Below, piece by piece: positions 7,869-15,623 of a DNA stretch of 35,774 bases (within the stretch, counting starts at the first letter, position 1; each line of letters starts with the position of its first letter). The notes under the pieces were generated by a model. The model searched no databases, had not been told where the DNA came from, and was given only the letters and a program-made list of their open reading frames with translations. The stretch spans positions 1 through 35,774 of the forward strand of contig JAPMTR010000087.1 in NCBI GenBank assembly GCA_026552975.1. Reading direction: 5' to 3'. Position numbers and translations under genes: made by a program. The DNA comes from Candidatus Methanoperedens sp. Lineage in GTDB: Archaea; Halobacteriota; Methanosarcinia; Methanosarcinales; Methanoperedenaceae.

Positions 7869-9566
7869 TTACTTTGCTGGGATGACGAAAGCTCTCTCAC
7901 CGGCACAGCGGTCCCATTCTCTGAGTGCTGCCTTGCCGAAACAGGCTCTTGGGTCCTTGAAGTCAAAGTTGATCAAGTCATCTGCGAAGCATGTCTTGAC
8001 TAACGGGTTGACGCAGAACGCATCTTTGCCAGCGTGAGCTGCTGCTACTACTGAGGTGTATCCACCCTGATGGCCTACGTTCATTGCGTAGTTGGGGTAG
8101 TTTGCGCCTCTGCATTCGCCTATGCAGCCTTCATCTGATGCAATTGAGAATACGTTGGTTGCACCGCACTGATCCTGCAAGTCATAACCGAAGAAACCGA
8201 GTCTTCCGTGAGCCTCTTTGTGGAGGTACATGGACAGGTACCATGCAGATAAGCCGGCCTGGCTGTGGCCTGTTGCCAGAGCTGTTGCGCCGCCTGCTGC
8301 GATGGATATGACTGTTGCTCTCTGTGAGCCACCAAAGTGGTCTTCGAGTGTGGTTGGGTATTTCTCGTATGCTTCAAGTCCATAGAGTGTTGTCTCTGTA
8401 GCAATGTCTTTTACAGTGTCGATGGTGGCTTTTGCCTTGCCATTTCCGCCGTATTTCTTTGCTGCATAGTCGTTGCCCCAGTACAGGAAGTCATCGACGA
8501 TATCATTGGTGTATGCTGGTGTTGCATACATTGTGAAACCGACGCCGCCTGACATGTAGCCGCCGAGCCAGATCTGGTCATATAACATTGTGGCTGCGCT
8601 TGCAGTCTGCAATACTACGTTGACTGGATCTTCTGGGCCAACTCTGTTGGTCTGTACGATATCTGCCATATGACCGAAGGATAATCCTCCTGGTTCATTT
8701 GGTCCGCGAGCTCTTCGTGCTGGGATCATATCACCCATTTCGACAAGTCCTGCGTGTTTGGCTGTGAATGCAAGTTCTCCGACTGCTGCTTCACCGGCGC
8801 ACATATGGTATGCGCTGATAAAGGTCATACCGACCTGCATGGCCATCCAGCGGGATGTGCCTGGTCCATCTTCAGTTCTTGTGACGATGGTTGGGATGTG
8901 TACTGCCTGCCAGGAGGTCTTGCCCATTGCGGCTTTGATCTGTTTTGCCTGGTTGTCAGGGAATTCGTTGTCAATGTTGATAACGAACTGTTTGTCTACT
9001 TCATCCTGAAGGGTCTGGTCACCTGTAAAGATCTTCACATAACAGTCATCTACTAATGCTGGGTGAGTCTCGACCATGTGTTCCTGGACAATTGCTGCGC
9101 CAGGCATAGCGTGGTTTAAAACTTCAAGATAGTAGTTGATCGTTTCTGGGGTGATCTCTTTGCCCAATCTCTTCTCAAGTGTCTCATGCGCTAAGTCAAG
9201 ACCTACAACGCATGTTCTCCTGATGTCGTCCCATTCCTGCTGCATTGCTGCATTGTTGACAAAGTGAAGGTCGTCACCGTCGCATACGATATCTGTTCCA
9301 GATATTGTGTATGGGGTCAACTGTCTCTGACCAAGGGGTATACCTGCTAAGTGCAACTTGGGGTCATATGCCTGCAATCCTCTCTTTTTGGTGATCGCTG
9401 CGCCGCATTTTGCCATTTCTACCTTTCTTGGGTTCTGTGTATAACCAAGTCTGAGGTATTTGGTCTTCTTATCGGTTATTTTGTTCTTTGCTGCGCCGCC
9501 GCACTTGTTTGATCCCCATTCTTTTGCGTACTTTGTTTCCATCGCTTTTTGGAATCTTACTGCCAT
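7869..9566 (-). CDS. mcrA: Methyl-coenzyme M reductase, α subunit
   Basis: 565 residues, full length. It forms the nickel F430 active site with McrB and McrG, making methane or, in reverse, activating it. The F430-ligand glutamine is Q161 ([11 protein letters not shown]). Residues modified in methanogens are all present: H271 (N-methyl-His site), R285 in [14 protein letters not shown]415 in FGGSQRAT, G460 (thioglycine site) and C467 in [16 protein letters not shown]. The active-site tyrosine is Y347, preceded by Met (GFTMYAT) where methanogens I recall have Gln. The C-terminal third is Cys-rich (CIGEC, AFCVN, ACFG, DRCAGE). The start has AGGTGACTT upstream and lies 10 bp after mcrG. Lineage (ANME-2d) is inferred. 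Confidence 0.98.
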   Translation of the reverse strand: MAVRFQKAMETKYAKEWGSNKCGGAAKNKITDKKTKYLRLGYTQNPRKVEMAKCGAAITKKRGLQAYDPKLHLAGIPLGQRQLTPYTISGTDIVCDGDDLHFVNNAAMQQEWDDIRRTCVVGLDLAHETLEKRLGKEITPETINYYLEVLNHAMPGAAIVQEHMVETHPALVDDCYVKIFTGDQTLQDEVDKQFVINIDNEFPDNQAKQIKAAMGKTSWQAVHIPTIVTRTEDGPGTSRWMAMQVGMTFISAYHMCAGEAAVGELAFTAKHAGLVEMGDMIPARRARGPNEPGGLSFGHMADIVQTNRVGPEDPVNVVLQTASAATMLYDQIWLGGYMSGGVGFTMYATPAYTNDIVDDFLYWGNDYAAKKYGGNGKAKATIDTVKDIATETTLYGLEAYEKYPTTLEDHFGGSQRATVISIAAGGATALATGHSQAGLSAWYLSMYLHKEAHGRLGFFGYDLQDQCGATNVFSIASDEGCIGECRGANYPNYAMNVGHQGGYTSVVAAAHAGKDAFCVNPLVKTCFADDLINFDFKDPRACFGKAALREWDRCAGERAFVIPAK

Positions 9567-9576
9567 TTAAGTCACC

Positions 9577-10326
9577 TCACGCCTTTGGGACGAACCCGTA
9601 TTTGGTTCTTAATTCCCAGACTTTCTGAACATGTTCTACAACTTCCTTGTCACTTCTGAAGGATACGTTGTCCACTCTATAGATAGTGGTTCTCTTTGCT
9701 GCTTCAGCTTCGCTCATTGGTTTGCCAAGGTTGACTTTTCTGTCAATTGGTACGCCGACCTGATCCTTGTCGCTCACAATTACGCCGCCTTCCAGTCTGC
9801 GCCTGTCCAGCATGTCGAACATTGTCCCATCTTCCTGTAACCTGAGGGAGTGTCCGTGAACAGTACAGCCTCTAAGACCAGAGAGACCCCAGTCGGTGAT
9901 CTCGGTTTCTGCCTGTCTCTTGGTGTACTCTTCCATATCTCTCTCTCTCATTTCATTGACCTGTCTTCCTGACAGTGTGCCTGGGTCAACTCCTCTGAAG
10001 TTGATCGCTGCATGATAAGATCTCCAGTATGGTGTTGCTGGTCCATTGTACATGGAGTCAGCGAACTGGGAGTATCTGATCCTGTCGCCTGCTGCTGCGC
10101 CTGGTGTTGGTGCAACAACTTCTCTTACAGGGCATGCTGGTTCGCCAATTTCTGAAAGTGGTGGGTGAGTGCTCGGGTAATCTGCGCCGGGTGCTCTGTG
10201 GCCCAGTAAAGCTGTTAAATCTTCATCAGAGATATCTCTCATTTTCTCGACATCATCTGACATGTGTTTTCTTCTATTCTTAGCAACTGAGGTGTTGCCA
10301 GGATAATACTGTGGTTTGTATGCCAT
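9577..10326 (-). CDS. mcrG: Methyl-coenzyme M reductase, γ subunit
   Basis: 249 residues, the usual length, from ATG 10326. GGAGG sits 8 nt upstream, and the protein begins MAYKPQYYPGNTSVA as in other McrG. The frame is open further to 10401, overlapping mcrD, but that extension is unlikely. Conserved McrG segments include RIRYSQFADSMYNGPATPYW, LSGRQVNEMRERDMEE, LRGCTVHGHSLRLQEDG and DQVGVPIDRKVNLG. The subunit completes the α2β2γ2 enzyme. Only 55 bp separate it from mcrD, leaving no room for mcrC. Confidence 0.97.
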   Translation of the reverse strand: MAYKPQYYPGNTSVAKNRRKHMSDDVEKMRDISDEDLTALLGHRAPGADYPSTHPPLSEIGEPACPVREVVAPTPGAAAGDRIRYSQFADSMYNGPATPYWRSYHAAINFRGVDPGTLSGRQVNEMRERDMEEYTKRQAETEITDWGLSGLRGCTVHGHSLRLQEDGTMFDMLDRRRLEGGVIVSDKDQVGVPIDRKVNLGKPMSEAEAAKRTTIYRVDNVSFRSDKEVVEHVQKVWELRTKYGFVPKA

Positions 10327-10381
10327 ATTTTTTCCTCCTAATTGGTTTGAATCGGTTCTTTCTGCTCCTTGAATAAACTGA

Positions 10382-10900
10382 TCATTTCCCTTCCCCTGCA
10401 ACTATACAGAGGTTACTTTCCGGATTTGCATGCGGATCTATAAGGCCAAGCATTCGTTCATCTTCAAGATTGATGCTTTCATCATCCTTGCTCTTGAACC
10501 CATACTTTCCATAATCGACCAGAGTAGCTTTTGTTTTGATGAAGAAACCTTGTTTGAATTCGAAGGGGAAAGGCAGCGCTCGCTCGCACGCTCGTATTAA
10601 TTCTTCCTTTGAACTTTCATCTTCTACTTCGACGATCACTTCGCCTACCATTACATGCAATTCGAATGCAATGTCCCCAACATGGATTACTTCCCTATTA
10701 GGGTGGTTCACATCTGACCCGGTTCCAGGTCCACATGTGACTTTCCTTGGCAGATTTTTTCCGCCAACTAACATTCGTATTACGCCTTTTACCTGATCGA
10801 TCTCATTTAAGAGTTTTTCAGCAGTTTCTGGCTGTAATAACCTACTTGGAAATACTTTGATCTGGATCGGTTTTCCAGGTATTGGAGCAGCTCTTACCAT
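10382..10900 (-). CDS. mcrD: Mcr operon protein D
   Basis: 172 residues. McrD is not part of the mature reductase; published work links it to Mcr assembly or activation. Recognisable features are IKVFPSRLLQPETAEKLLNE near the N-terminus, the glycine-rich TCGPGTGSDVNHP, and a VGEVIVEVED strand. ATG 10900 lies 13 bp after the mcrB stop. Its presence argues against an ANME-1 host, where mcrD is reported missing. Confidence 0.92.
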   Translation of the reverse strand: MVRAAPIPGKPIQIKVFPSRLLQPETAEKLLNEIDQVKGVIRMLVGGKNLPRKVTCGPGTGSDVNHPNREVIHVGDIAFELHVMVGEVIVEVEDESSKEELIRACERALPFPFEFKQGFFIKTKATLVDYGKYGFKSKDDESINLEDERMLGLIDPHANPESNLCIVAGEGK

Positions 10901-10913
10901 TCAAGTCTCCGAT

Positions 10914-12218
10914 TTATACGGCTCCTGCTACTGCCTTGATCGGCTCTCTGAATTCATCTACTGAGCTGAAAACCTCTCCTACTAATCCTGAGGTCTTTTC
11001 TGGGCTGTAGATCTGAACGCCTGCGTCAAGAGCAACTGCTGCTGCTACGCATGGAACTGCAAGACCCTTTGAGTGTCTGGTAACTACGTGGTTGCCGTTG
11101 AAGACTCCTGGTCCACCGCCACCATAGATGGAGTGTGAGAAGAAGGAGAATCCGACCGCTGCGCCCTGTACTTTACCAAAGTCGCATCCTGGGAGTGTTG
11201 TTTCCTTTTCAATTAAGTCATTGAAGTAGAGCAATACTGAAGATACTGACTGTGGGGCTCTCTGTGCGCCTGCGTTGATAAGTGTTGCAACAAGTGTGCC
11301 TGCTGCACAATATGCATTCCACTTTCCAACATCGTTGGTCTTGTAGGTTGTATAGCCAGATGCGAATTTCTTATCTGCGCTGATTACCTTGTCTGCAATT
11401 GCCTTTTCGACACATGCATGGACAACTGAACCGATTGTTCCGGTCTTGCCTAATGCTTTTACTGTTCCGAACACCATGTTGTTGGCGTTTAAGCCCTGGT
11501 GCGAGAATGCCAGTAATCTATGTCTCTCCTGGTTACCGATTGCGTCTCCCATTTCAAAGACACCGGTGTTCTCAAGGATAGAGCAAAGTGCTGCTGTGTT
11601 CATTGCGTTCTTCTTGCATGTTGCTGCAAGGTGGTTTGCCATAACGTTTCTTAATGTATAGCCAAAGCCTTCATCTTTCTGTGGGATTTCGACAATTGAC
11701 TTTACGTTTCCGCCGACCATATCGAGTGTCTGTGGATACTGGCCCCAGACGGCTGATTTGATGGTTGGTGCATCGAACATGCCGATGTTGAACTGGCTTA
11801 TGATTGCCTGTGTTGTTGCTGATGCTGCGCAGGTTAATGATGATACATATTCTGCTGCTACATCTATCCTGACGGATGGAACCTGAACGATTAACTGTTT
11901 TCCACCGTTTAAGGCTTTAACTACTGTGTCGTCTCCGCTGTCAACTTTTACCATATCTGCAATTGCAGCCTGGAGTTTTGCAGCGTTCTTGACGATGTCT
12001 AATTTCATTTCTCTGCCTGGGATCTTTCTTCCTTTGCCACCGATTGTAGCGTTTGCTAAGGTTTTCTCGATTCCTGCTAAGTCAACGGCTGCTGTTCGCT
12101 TGATACCGGTGACTATTGATTTGATAGCGGCATTTCTCATTGGGCTTATGTCGTTGATGTCGACGCCTGATTTGAGTTTTGCTCCTCTGTCGCTATATAG
12201 GTCTATTGTGTCAGCCAC
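10914..12218 (-). CDS. mcrB: Methyl-coenzyme M reductase, β subunit
   Basis: 434 residues. The start is GTG at 12218, with a strong GGAGGT about 8 nt upstream; the protein begins MADTIDLYSDRGAKL. The active-site motif SIYGGGGPGVFNGNH is intact and carries the tyrosine that faces the coenzymes, followed by HVVTRHSKGLAVP. It is the first gene of mcrB-D-G-A. Its long upstream region holds a probable TATA box near 12412-12424 and a predicted large leader hairpin. Confidence 0.97.
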   Translation of the reverse strand: MADTIDLYSDRGAKLKSGVDINDISPMRNAAIKSIVTGIKRTAAVDLAGIEKTLANATIGGKGRKIPGREMKLDIVKNAAKLQAAIADMVKVDSGDDTVVKALNGGKQLIVQVPSVRIDVAAEYVSSLTCAASATTQAIISQFNIGMFDAPTIKSAVWGQYPQTLDMVGGNVKSIVEIPQKDEGFGYTLRNVMANHLAATCKKNAMNTAALCSILENTGVFEMGDAIGNQERHRLLAFSHQGLNANNMVFGTVKALGKTGTIGSVVHACVEKAIADKVISADKKFASGYTTYKTNDVGKWNAYCAAGTLVATLINAGAQRAPQSVSSVLLYFNDLIEKETTLPGCDFGKVQGAAVGFSFFSHSIYGGGGPGVFNGNHVVTRHSKGLAVPCVAAAVALDAGVQIYSPEKTSGLVGEVFSSVDEFREPIKAVAGAV

Positions 12219-12225
12219 GTTTATT

Positions 12226-12234
12226 TACCTCCTA
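12226..12234 (-). promoter_or_regulatory. Strong ribosome binding site of mcrB
   Basis: The minus strand reads TTAGGAGGT before GTG 12218. This near-perfect Shine-Dalgarno sequence supports the non-ATG start and shows the gene is not leaderless. Confidence 0.65.
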
Positions 12235-12270
12235 ATTTTTGTATTTTCCAAGAAATTGCTCACCTGGAAG

Positions 12271-12370
12271 CGATACAACAAACGAGCGACGGCAACATCG
12301 TAGATTGTAGAACGAAAAACAAGTCAATTATGTTCTATTCATCCCGACAATGTTGTGTTTTATTGTATCG
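12271..12370 (-). promoter_or_regulatory. Predicted structured leader of mcrBDGA
   Basis: In the RNA of the minus strand three nested helices are possible. 12359-12370 pairs with 12271-12282 (11 Watson-Crick pairs plus one G-U), 12350-12355 pairs with 12293-12298 (6 bp), and 12332-12337 pairs with 12308-12313 (6 bp). Together they form one extended hairpin of 100 nt ending about 52 nt before the mcrB start. The 12-bp outer stem is the strong part; the two inner stems are short enough to arise by chance. No known riboswitch class was recognised. Confidence 0.4.
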
Positions 12371-12411
12371 AACAACCATTACAATCCCTTGCGAAACCTA
12401 ACAAATCCCCT

Positions 12412-12424
12412 AAAGTACTTAAAG
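12412..12424 (-). promoter_or_regulatory. Putative mcr promoter TATA box
   Basis: The minus strand reads ATCTTTAAGTACTTTA, a loose archaeal TATA element with CGTAATC upstream. It predicts a start near 12390 and a leader of about 170 nt. No better TATA box lies nearer mcrB. The 12219-12529 interval holds no gene. Confidence 0.35.
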
Positions 12425-12529
12425 ATTACGAATCGATAATGATAATACATGACAAAACTTTTCAAAATTAATTATGGCGAAGCTTTGTGTTTCTCTTAAT
12501 AAGGTACAATTAATCGATAAGGATGTTTT

Positions 12530-12841
12530 CTATCCGCCGCCAACCTGGCTGCCTTCACCACTTTCTAAAGATTTTGCGGCTTCGATCTGTTTCTCTAAAG
12601 CTTCGTTAATTTCCGCTCGTGACAATTCTTTTTCCACGAGCTCTTTTTCTTCTGTAGAACTAATTATTTTTAGTACTTCAGGTTTATAAAATAGATTTGT
12701 TTTATCGATAAGCGCCCATAAACCTTCATCATCTGAAATAATCTCAGTGACAGTTCCTTTTGTTCCCGTATTTACATATTCTACTAAACTGCCGATCTTC
12801 AAAGGGTTTCCCGTTATGTCAGAGACCTTTAACTCGCTCAT
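12530..12841 (-). CDS. DUF2098 family protein
   Basis: 103 residues. The SH3-like N-terminal part (GNPLKIGSLVEYVNTGTKGT, then VTEIISDDEGLWALIDKTNL and FYKPEVLKII) matches the DUF2098 family found mainly in methanogens and relatives. A charged helix follows, with a Gly-rich end (GEGSQVGGG). Function is not established. It lies between purE and the mcr promoter on the same strand, 60 bp after purE. Conservation next to mcr would hint at a methane-metabolism link. Confidence 0.75.
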   Translation of the reverse strand: MSELKVSDITGNPLKIGSLVEYVNTGTKGTVTEIISDDEGLWALIDKTNLFYKPEVLKIISSTEEKELVEKELSRAEINEALEKQIEAAKSLESGEGSQVGGG

Positions 12842-12901
12842 CGGAACACTTTATAATCTTATTAGTTCTTAATAATTGTGGTGATCAAAATCTCATTATG
12901 A

Positions 12902-13288
12902 TCAATTTTTTCCAAGAATCCTCAAAGCCAGATATGCCGCATTCTCGCCATTATCAATCCCCACACAGGCAACAGGCACCCCTTTTGGCATCTGGACAAT
13001 TGATAAAAGCGCATCAAACCCGCCCAGCTTTGAATTTACAGGGACACCAATAACAGGTTTTTTTGTCCGGGATGCAATCACACCAGGAAGTGCAGCCGAT
13101 AATCCTGCAATAGCAATATATACGCTTGCGTCACTGCTTAAAACATATGCCTCTAATTCCTGCGGATCCCTGTGAGCTGATATAACCCGGACATCATAAT
13201 CCACCCCGGCATTATCCAGCACTTTTGTTGTTCTATCGGCAATATGCCGGTCTGATTCCGATCCGATCAATATAGCAATGGTTACCAT
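12902..13288 (-). CDS. purE: N5-carboxyaminoimidazole ribonucleotide mutase (PurE)
   Basis: 128 residues of the AIR carboxylase fold, acting in purine biosynthesis to form CAIR. Substrate-site motifs are present: [11 protein letters not shown] at the N-terminus, [47 protein letters not shown] and [20 protein letters not shown]. Being shorter than the bacterial enzyme (about 160) is normal for archaeal homologues. No purK is visible nearby. Class I or class II chemistry cannot be decided securely here. Confidence 0.9.
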   Translation of the reverse strand: MVTIAILIGSESDRHIADRTTKVLDNAGVDYDVRVISAHRDPQELEAYVLSSDASVYIAIAGLSAALPGVIASRTKKPVIGVPVNSKLGGFDALLSIVQMPKGVPVACVGIDNGENAAYLALRILGKN

Positions 13289-13335
13289 AGCTTTAATTGG
13301 TATTTTTTGCTATAAAACACTTTTTAAGACAAAAT

Positions 13336-13587
13336 CTATTCAACCGAAGAAAAAGGCAATTGCCTTGTGAAAATCGAAAGCCACATTGAGTATAATCCAT
13401 GAACAAGTATTCCACTGTTTGGAAAAGATGCTTCATTAATATATGTTGAATTCTGCCCCATTTGCGCAGAATCCTGAAAACATAATCGCATCGCACCATT
13501 TCGTTCAAATCCGATCGATATGTTGTGGCGATCATTTTCCTTAGTTTTCATCTGGATTGACGTAACGTATTTTGAAATATCTTTCAT
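13336..13587 (-). CDS. Hypothetical protein downstream of DUF5371 paralogue
   Basis: 83 residues from ATG 13587, which lies 1 bp after the stop of the preceding small gene and has GGAAGAG as a ribosome site. The sequence (MKDISKYVTSIQMKTKEND, then IGFERNGAMRLCFQDSAQMG and SGILVHGLYSMWLSIFTRQL) has no signal peptide or familiar motif. Tight coupling to the DUF5371-type gene supports expression. The family was not recognised. Confidence 0.5.
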   Translation of the reverse strand: MKDISKYVTSIQMKTKENDRHNISIGFERNGAMRLCFQDSAQMGQNSTYINEASFPNSGILVHGLYSMWLSIFTRQLPFSSVE

Positions 13588-13588
13588 T

Positions 13589-13726
13589 TTACTCTTCCTT
13601 TGCAAATTTCAAGTAATAATATACTGCTTTTGAAATGGCTTCCTTTACAGATGATTCTCCCGTTTTTGATTTTAATGCAACAACATCCTCCTGAGGGAGT
13701 ACCGATTGTACGTGAACAAATTTCAT
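13589..13726 (-). CDS. Short DUF5371-type protein, second copy
   Basis: 45 residues from ATG 13726, with GGAGG 11 nt upstream (13738-13742). MKFVHVQSVLPQEDVVALKS, then KTGESSVKEAISKAVYYYLK, is clearly paralogous to the protein at 3560-3772 (HVQ-VL, ALK-KTGE and KAV-YL in the same order). It lacks that protein's C-terminal 20 residues. Each copy opens a small minus-strand operon, suggesting a regulator of the gene behind it. Function unknown. Confidence 0.6.
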   Translation of the reverse strand: MKFVHVQSVLPQEDVVALKSKTGESSVKEAISKAVYYYLKFAKEE

Positions 13727-13747
13727 TTTGTATTTTTCCTCCGTTTG

Positions 13748-13757
13748 ATTATATGTA
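13748..13757 (-). promoter_or_regulatory. Putative TATA box of the short DUF5371 gene
   Basis: The minus strand reads ACATATAATC about 25 nt before ATG 13726. An imperfect palindrome, atcataatgat, lies just upstream (about 13766-13776). The region 13727-13890 is the divergent promoter shared with the gene at 13891. Confidence 0.35.
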
Positions 13758-13890
13758 CACAATAATTATCATAATGATACTGATGAGGTATAAATCTTTC
13801 GATTTAAGAAATATTCTTATCATTATTCATAATTCCAATCAAAATCTTAATAGGCAAAGCTGCAAATTAAACGTGAAAAGGTATCATCTC

Positions 13891-14637
13891 ATGATAGGAA
13901 GATTCAAATTTGACAATGAAACATTCCAGGGTGAAGTTCGAAAAGATAGGGTTGTTGTTAATAGGGGGCTTTATAGTGATACATTTATTCTTGAAGAACT
14001 TGAAATATTGCCGCCAACAAATCCAGGTAAAATAATCTGTGTTGGACTGAATTATACTGACCACGCCAGGGAGCTGGGTATGCCATTGCCAAAAAATCCT
14101 TTGATATTTCTAAAACCACCCTCATCAACTCAAAGTCACAATGGCATGATAGAATATCCTGATCAGGTAAGACGTCTAGATTACGAAGGTGAGCTTGCCA
14201 TTATTATCGGAAAAAAGTGCAGGAACGTCCAATCATCTATTGCGGGAAGTGTTATAATGGGTTATACTTGTTTCAATGACATTACAGCCAGAGACCTACA
14301 GAAAGTTGACGGACAATGGACACGATCTAAAAGTTTTGATACTTTCGCCCCTATTGGACCTTTCATAACTGATCCAGACCTGGATGTAAGCGACCTCTTT
14401 ATAAGGACAAGAGTTAATGGGGAACTTCGACAGGATTCAAGAACATCCAAACTGATCTTTAATATCCCTCGATTGATCGAGTTCATTTCAGGGATTATGA
14501 CACTTGAACCCGGAGACGTCATAGCCACAGGGACACCCCCTGGAGTTGGCGAATTACACGTTGGGGATAATGTGGAAGTGGAAATTGAAAATATTGGGGT
14601 TTTGAAGAATAGAGTAATAAAAGCAAGGACTTTATAA
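13891..14637 (+). CDS. Fumarylacetoacetate hydrolase family protein
   Basis: 248 residues from ATG 13891. The open frame extends to 13600, but homology begins here. FAH-fold enzymes are Mg2+-dependent acylpyruvases, decarboxylases or isomerases. Motifs seen are KIICVGLNYTDHARELGMPL, IFLKPPSST, the metal ligands of DYEGELAIIIGK, GYTCFNDITARDLQ, FAPIGPFI and EPGDVIATGTPPGVG. Many archaea have one such gene of uncertain substrate; acylpyruvate or oxaloacetate decarboxylation are the usual suggestions. Homologues are often misnamed as catechol-pathway isomerases. Confidence 0.88.
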   Translation: MIGRFKFDNETFQGEVRKDRVVVNRGLYSDTFILEELEILPPTNPGKIICVGLNYTDHARELGMPLPKNPLIFLKPPSSTQSHNGMIEYPDQVRRLDYEGELAIIIGKKCRNVQSSIAGSVIMGYTCFNDITARDLQKVDGQWTRSKSFDTFAPIGPFITDPDLDVSDLFIRTRVNGELRQDSRTSKLIFNIPRLIEFISGIMTLEPGDVIATGTPPGVGELHVGDNVEVEIENIGVLKNRVIKARTL

Positions 14638-14708
14638 GGTATCCCCTCGCTTTATTAAGAATGAGGTCAATAAAAGTATGAAAGAACATGCGAAAAGGTG
14701 ATTGAACA

Positions 14709-14867
14709 ATGTCGGATGTATATGATAATGTTTGGGACTCCAGAAAGAAAAAACCTCCAGAAAGAGCTGAAAAAAAACTTGTTGAAGTAAAACCGCCTTC
14801 CACAGACCGTGACAGGCTAAATGATACTATCGAAAGAAGAAAGAAAAACGTGTACGGAATGAAATAA
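14709..14867 (+). CDS. Small basic protein, 52 residues
   Basis: ATG 14709 to TAA 14867, with AGGTGA upstream. The sequence MSDVYDNVWDSRKKKPPERA is followed by KVEVKPPSTDRDRLNDTIER-like charged residues and ends KNVYGMK. It is rich in Lys, Arg and Pro and probably unstructured alone. I do not recognise it. It lies between the FAH-family gene and the glycosyltransferase on the same strand. Confidence 0.45.
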   Translation: MSDVYDNVWDSRKKKPPERAEKKLVEVKPPSTDRDRLNDTIERRKKNVYGMK

Positions 14868-14879
14868 GATCATTTCTTT

Positions 14880-14892
14880 TTGATAATGATTT
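14880..14892 (+). promoter_or_regulatory. Promoter-associated 13-mer, copy 2
   Basis: Identical to 7092-7104. It runs into gattttaaac, a TATA-like element about 24 nt before ATG 14916. Confidence 0.35.
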
Positions 14893-14915
14893 TAAACATT
14901 TTTCTGGAGTAATTA

Positions 14916-15623
14916 ATGGTAGAGATATCTATAGTCCTGCCTGCTTATAATGAAGCTAATAGAATAGAAGAAACAGTAAAAAGAACAGCAGCAGCCCTTC
15001 GTGAGATCTCGCCCTCTTTTGAAATAATTATTGCAGAGGATGGAAGCAAAGACGGTACAGACAGGATATGTGAATCACTCGCAAATAAATATGATTTTGT
15101 TAAACATCTCCATTCTAATGAACGACAGGGGAGAGGACGCGCCCTGAATAGGGCATTTAATTCATCGAAAGGTGAAATACTTGGTTATATAGATGTTGAT
15201 CTAGCTACCGATATGAAGCATCTTTTAGAGCTCATCCAATCCATCCGGGATGGATACGATTTTGCAACAGGCTCAAGAATGCTTCCGCAAAGTAATGTCA
15301 AAAGACCATTTAAAAGAGGCTTTGCCAGCAAAGGTTTCAATTTCCTGACCCGCCTGATGCTCGATTCAAAGCTCTATGACCACCAGTGCGGCTTTAAATC
15401 CTTCAGACGCGAATCGCTGTTCGCGCTAATTGATCAGATAAAAGATACACACTGGTTCTGGGATACGGAATTATTCGTGAGGGCACAGCGAGCAGGATAT
15501 AAAGTAAAAGAATTTCCTGTAGAATGGGAGCAAGGGGGAACTACAAAAGTCAATCTTGTAAAAGATGTTTTCGGGATGGGGTCTCAGATCTTCAGGTTAT
15601 GGTATGAATTCTTATGGGATTGA
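14916..15623 (+). CDS. GT2 glycosyltransferase, dolichyl-phosphate type
   Basis: 235 residues. GT-A fold of the dolichol-phosphate mannose/glucose synthase type: ISIVLPAYNEANRIEETVKR, IIAEDGSKDGTDRICESLA, then the DxD-type motif in ILGYIDVDLATDM. Acceptor-side segments are RGFASKGFNFLTRLMLDSKL and YDHQCGFKSFRRESL. There are no C-terminal membrane segments. It probably charges a polyprenyl phosphate with a hexose for use on the outer face. It overlaps the membrane gene at 15614 by 10 bp, indicating translational coupling and joint function. Confidence 0.88.
   Translation: MVEISIVLPAYNEANRIEETVKRTAAALREISPSFEIIIAEDGSKDGTDRICESLANKYDFVKHLHSNERQGRGRALNRAFNSSKGEILGYIDVDLATDMKHLLELIQSIRDGYDFATGSRMLPQSNVKRPFKRGFASKGFNFLTRLMLDSKLYDHQCGFKSFRRESLFALIDQIKDTHWFWDTELFVRAQRAGYKVKEFPVEWEQGGTTKVNLVKDVFGMGSQIFRLWYEFLWD

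Noticed and set aside
8084-9056. Several open frames antisense to mcrA
   Set aside because: The GC-richer, strongly biased codons of mcrA open the other frames; no motif or ribosome site supports them.
10327-10401. 25-codon N-terminal extension of mcrG
   Set aside because: It overlaps mcrD, matches no McrG family start, and a GGAGG site sits directly before ATG 10326.
13600-13890. Long N-terminal extension of the FAH-family protein
   Set aside because: It covers the promoter and the convincing small minus-strand gene at 13589-13726; family homology begins at 13891.
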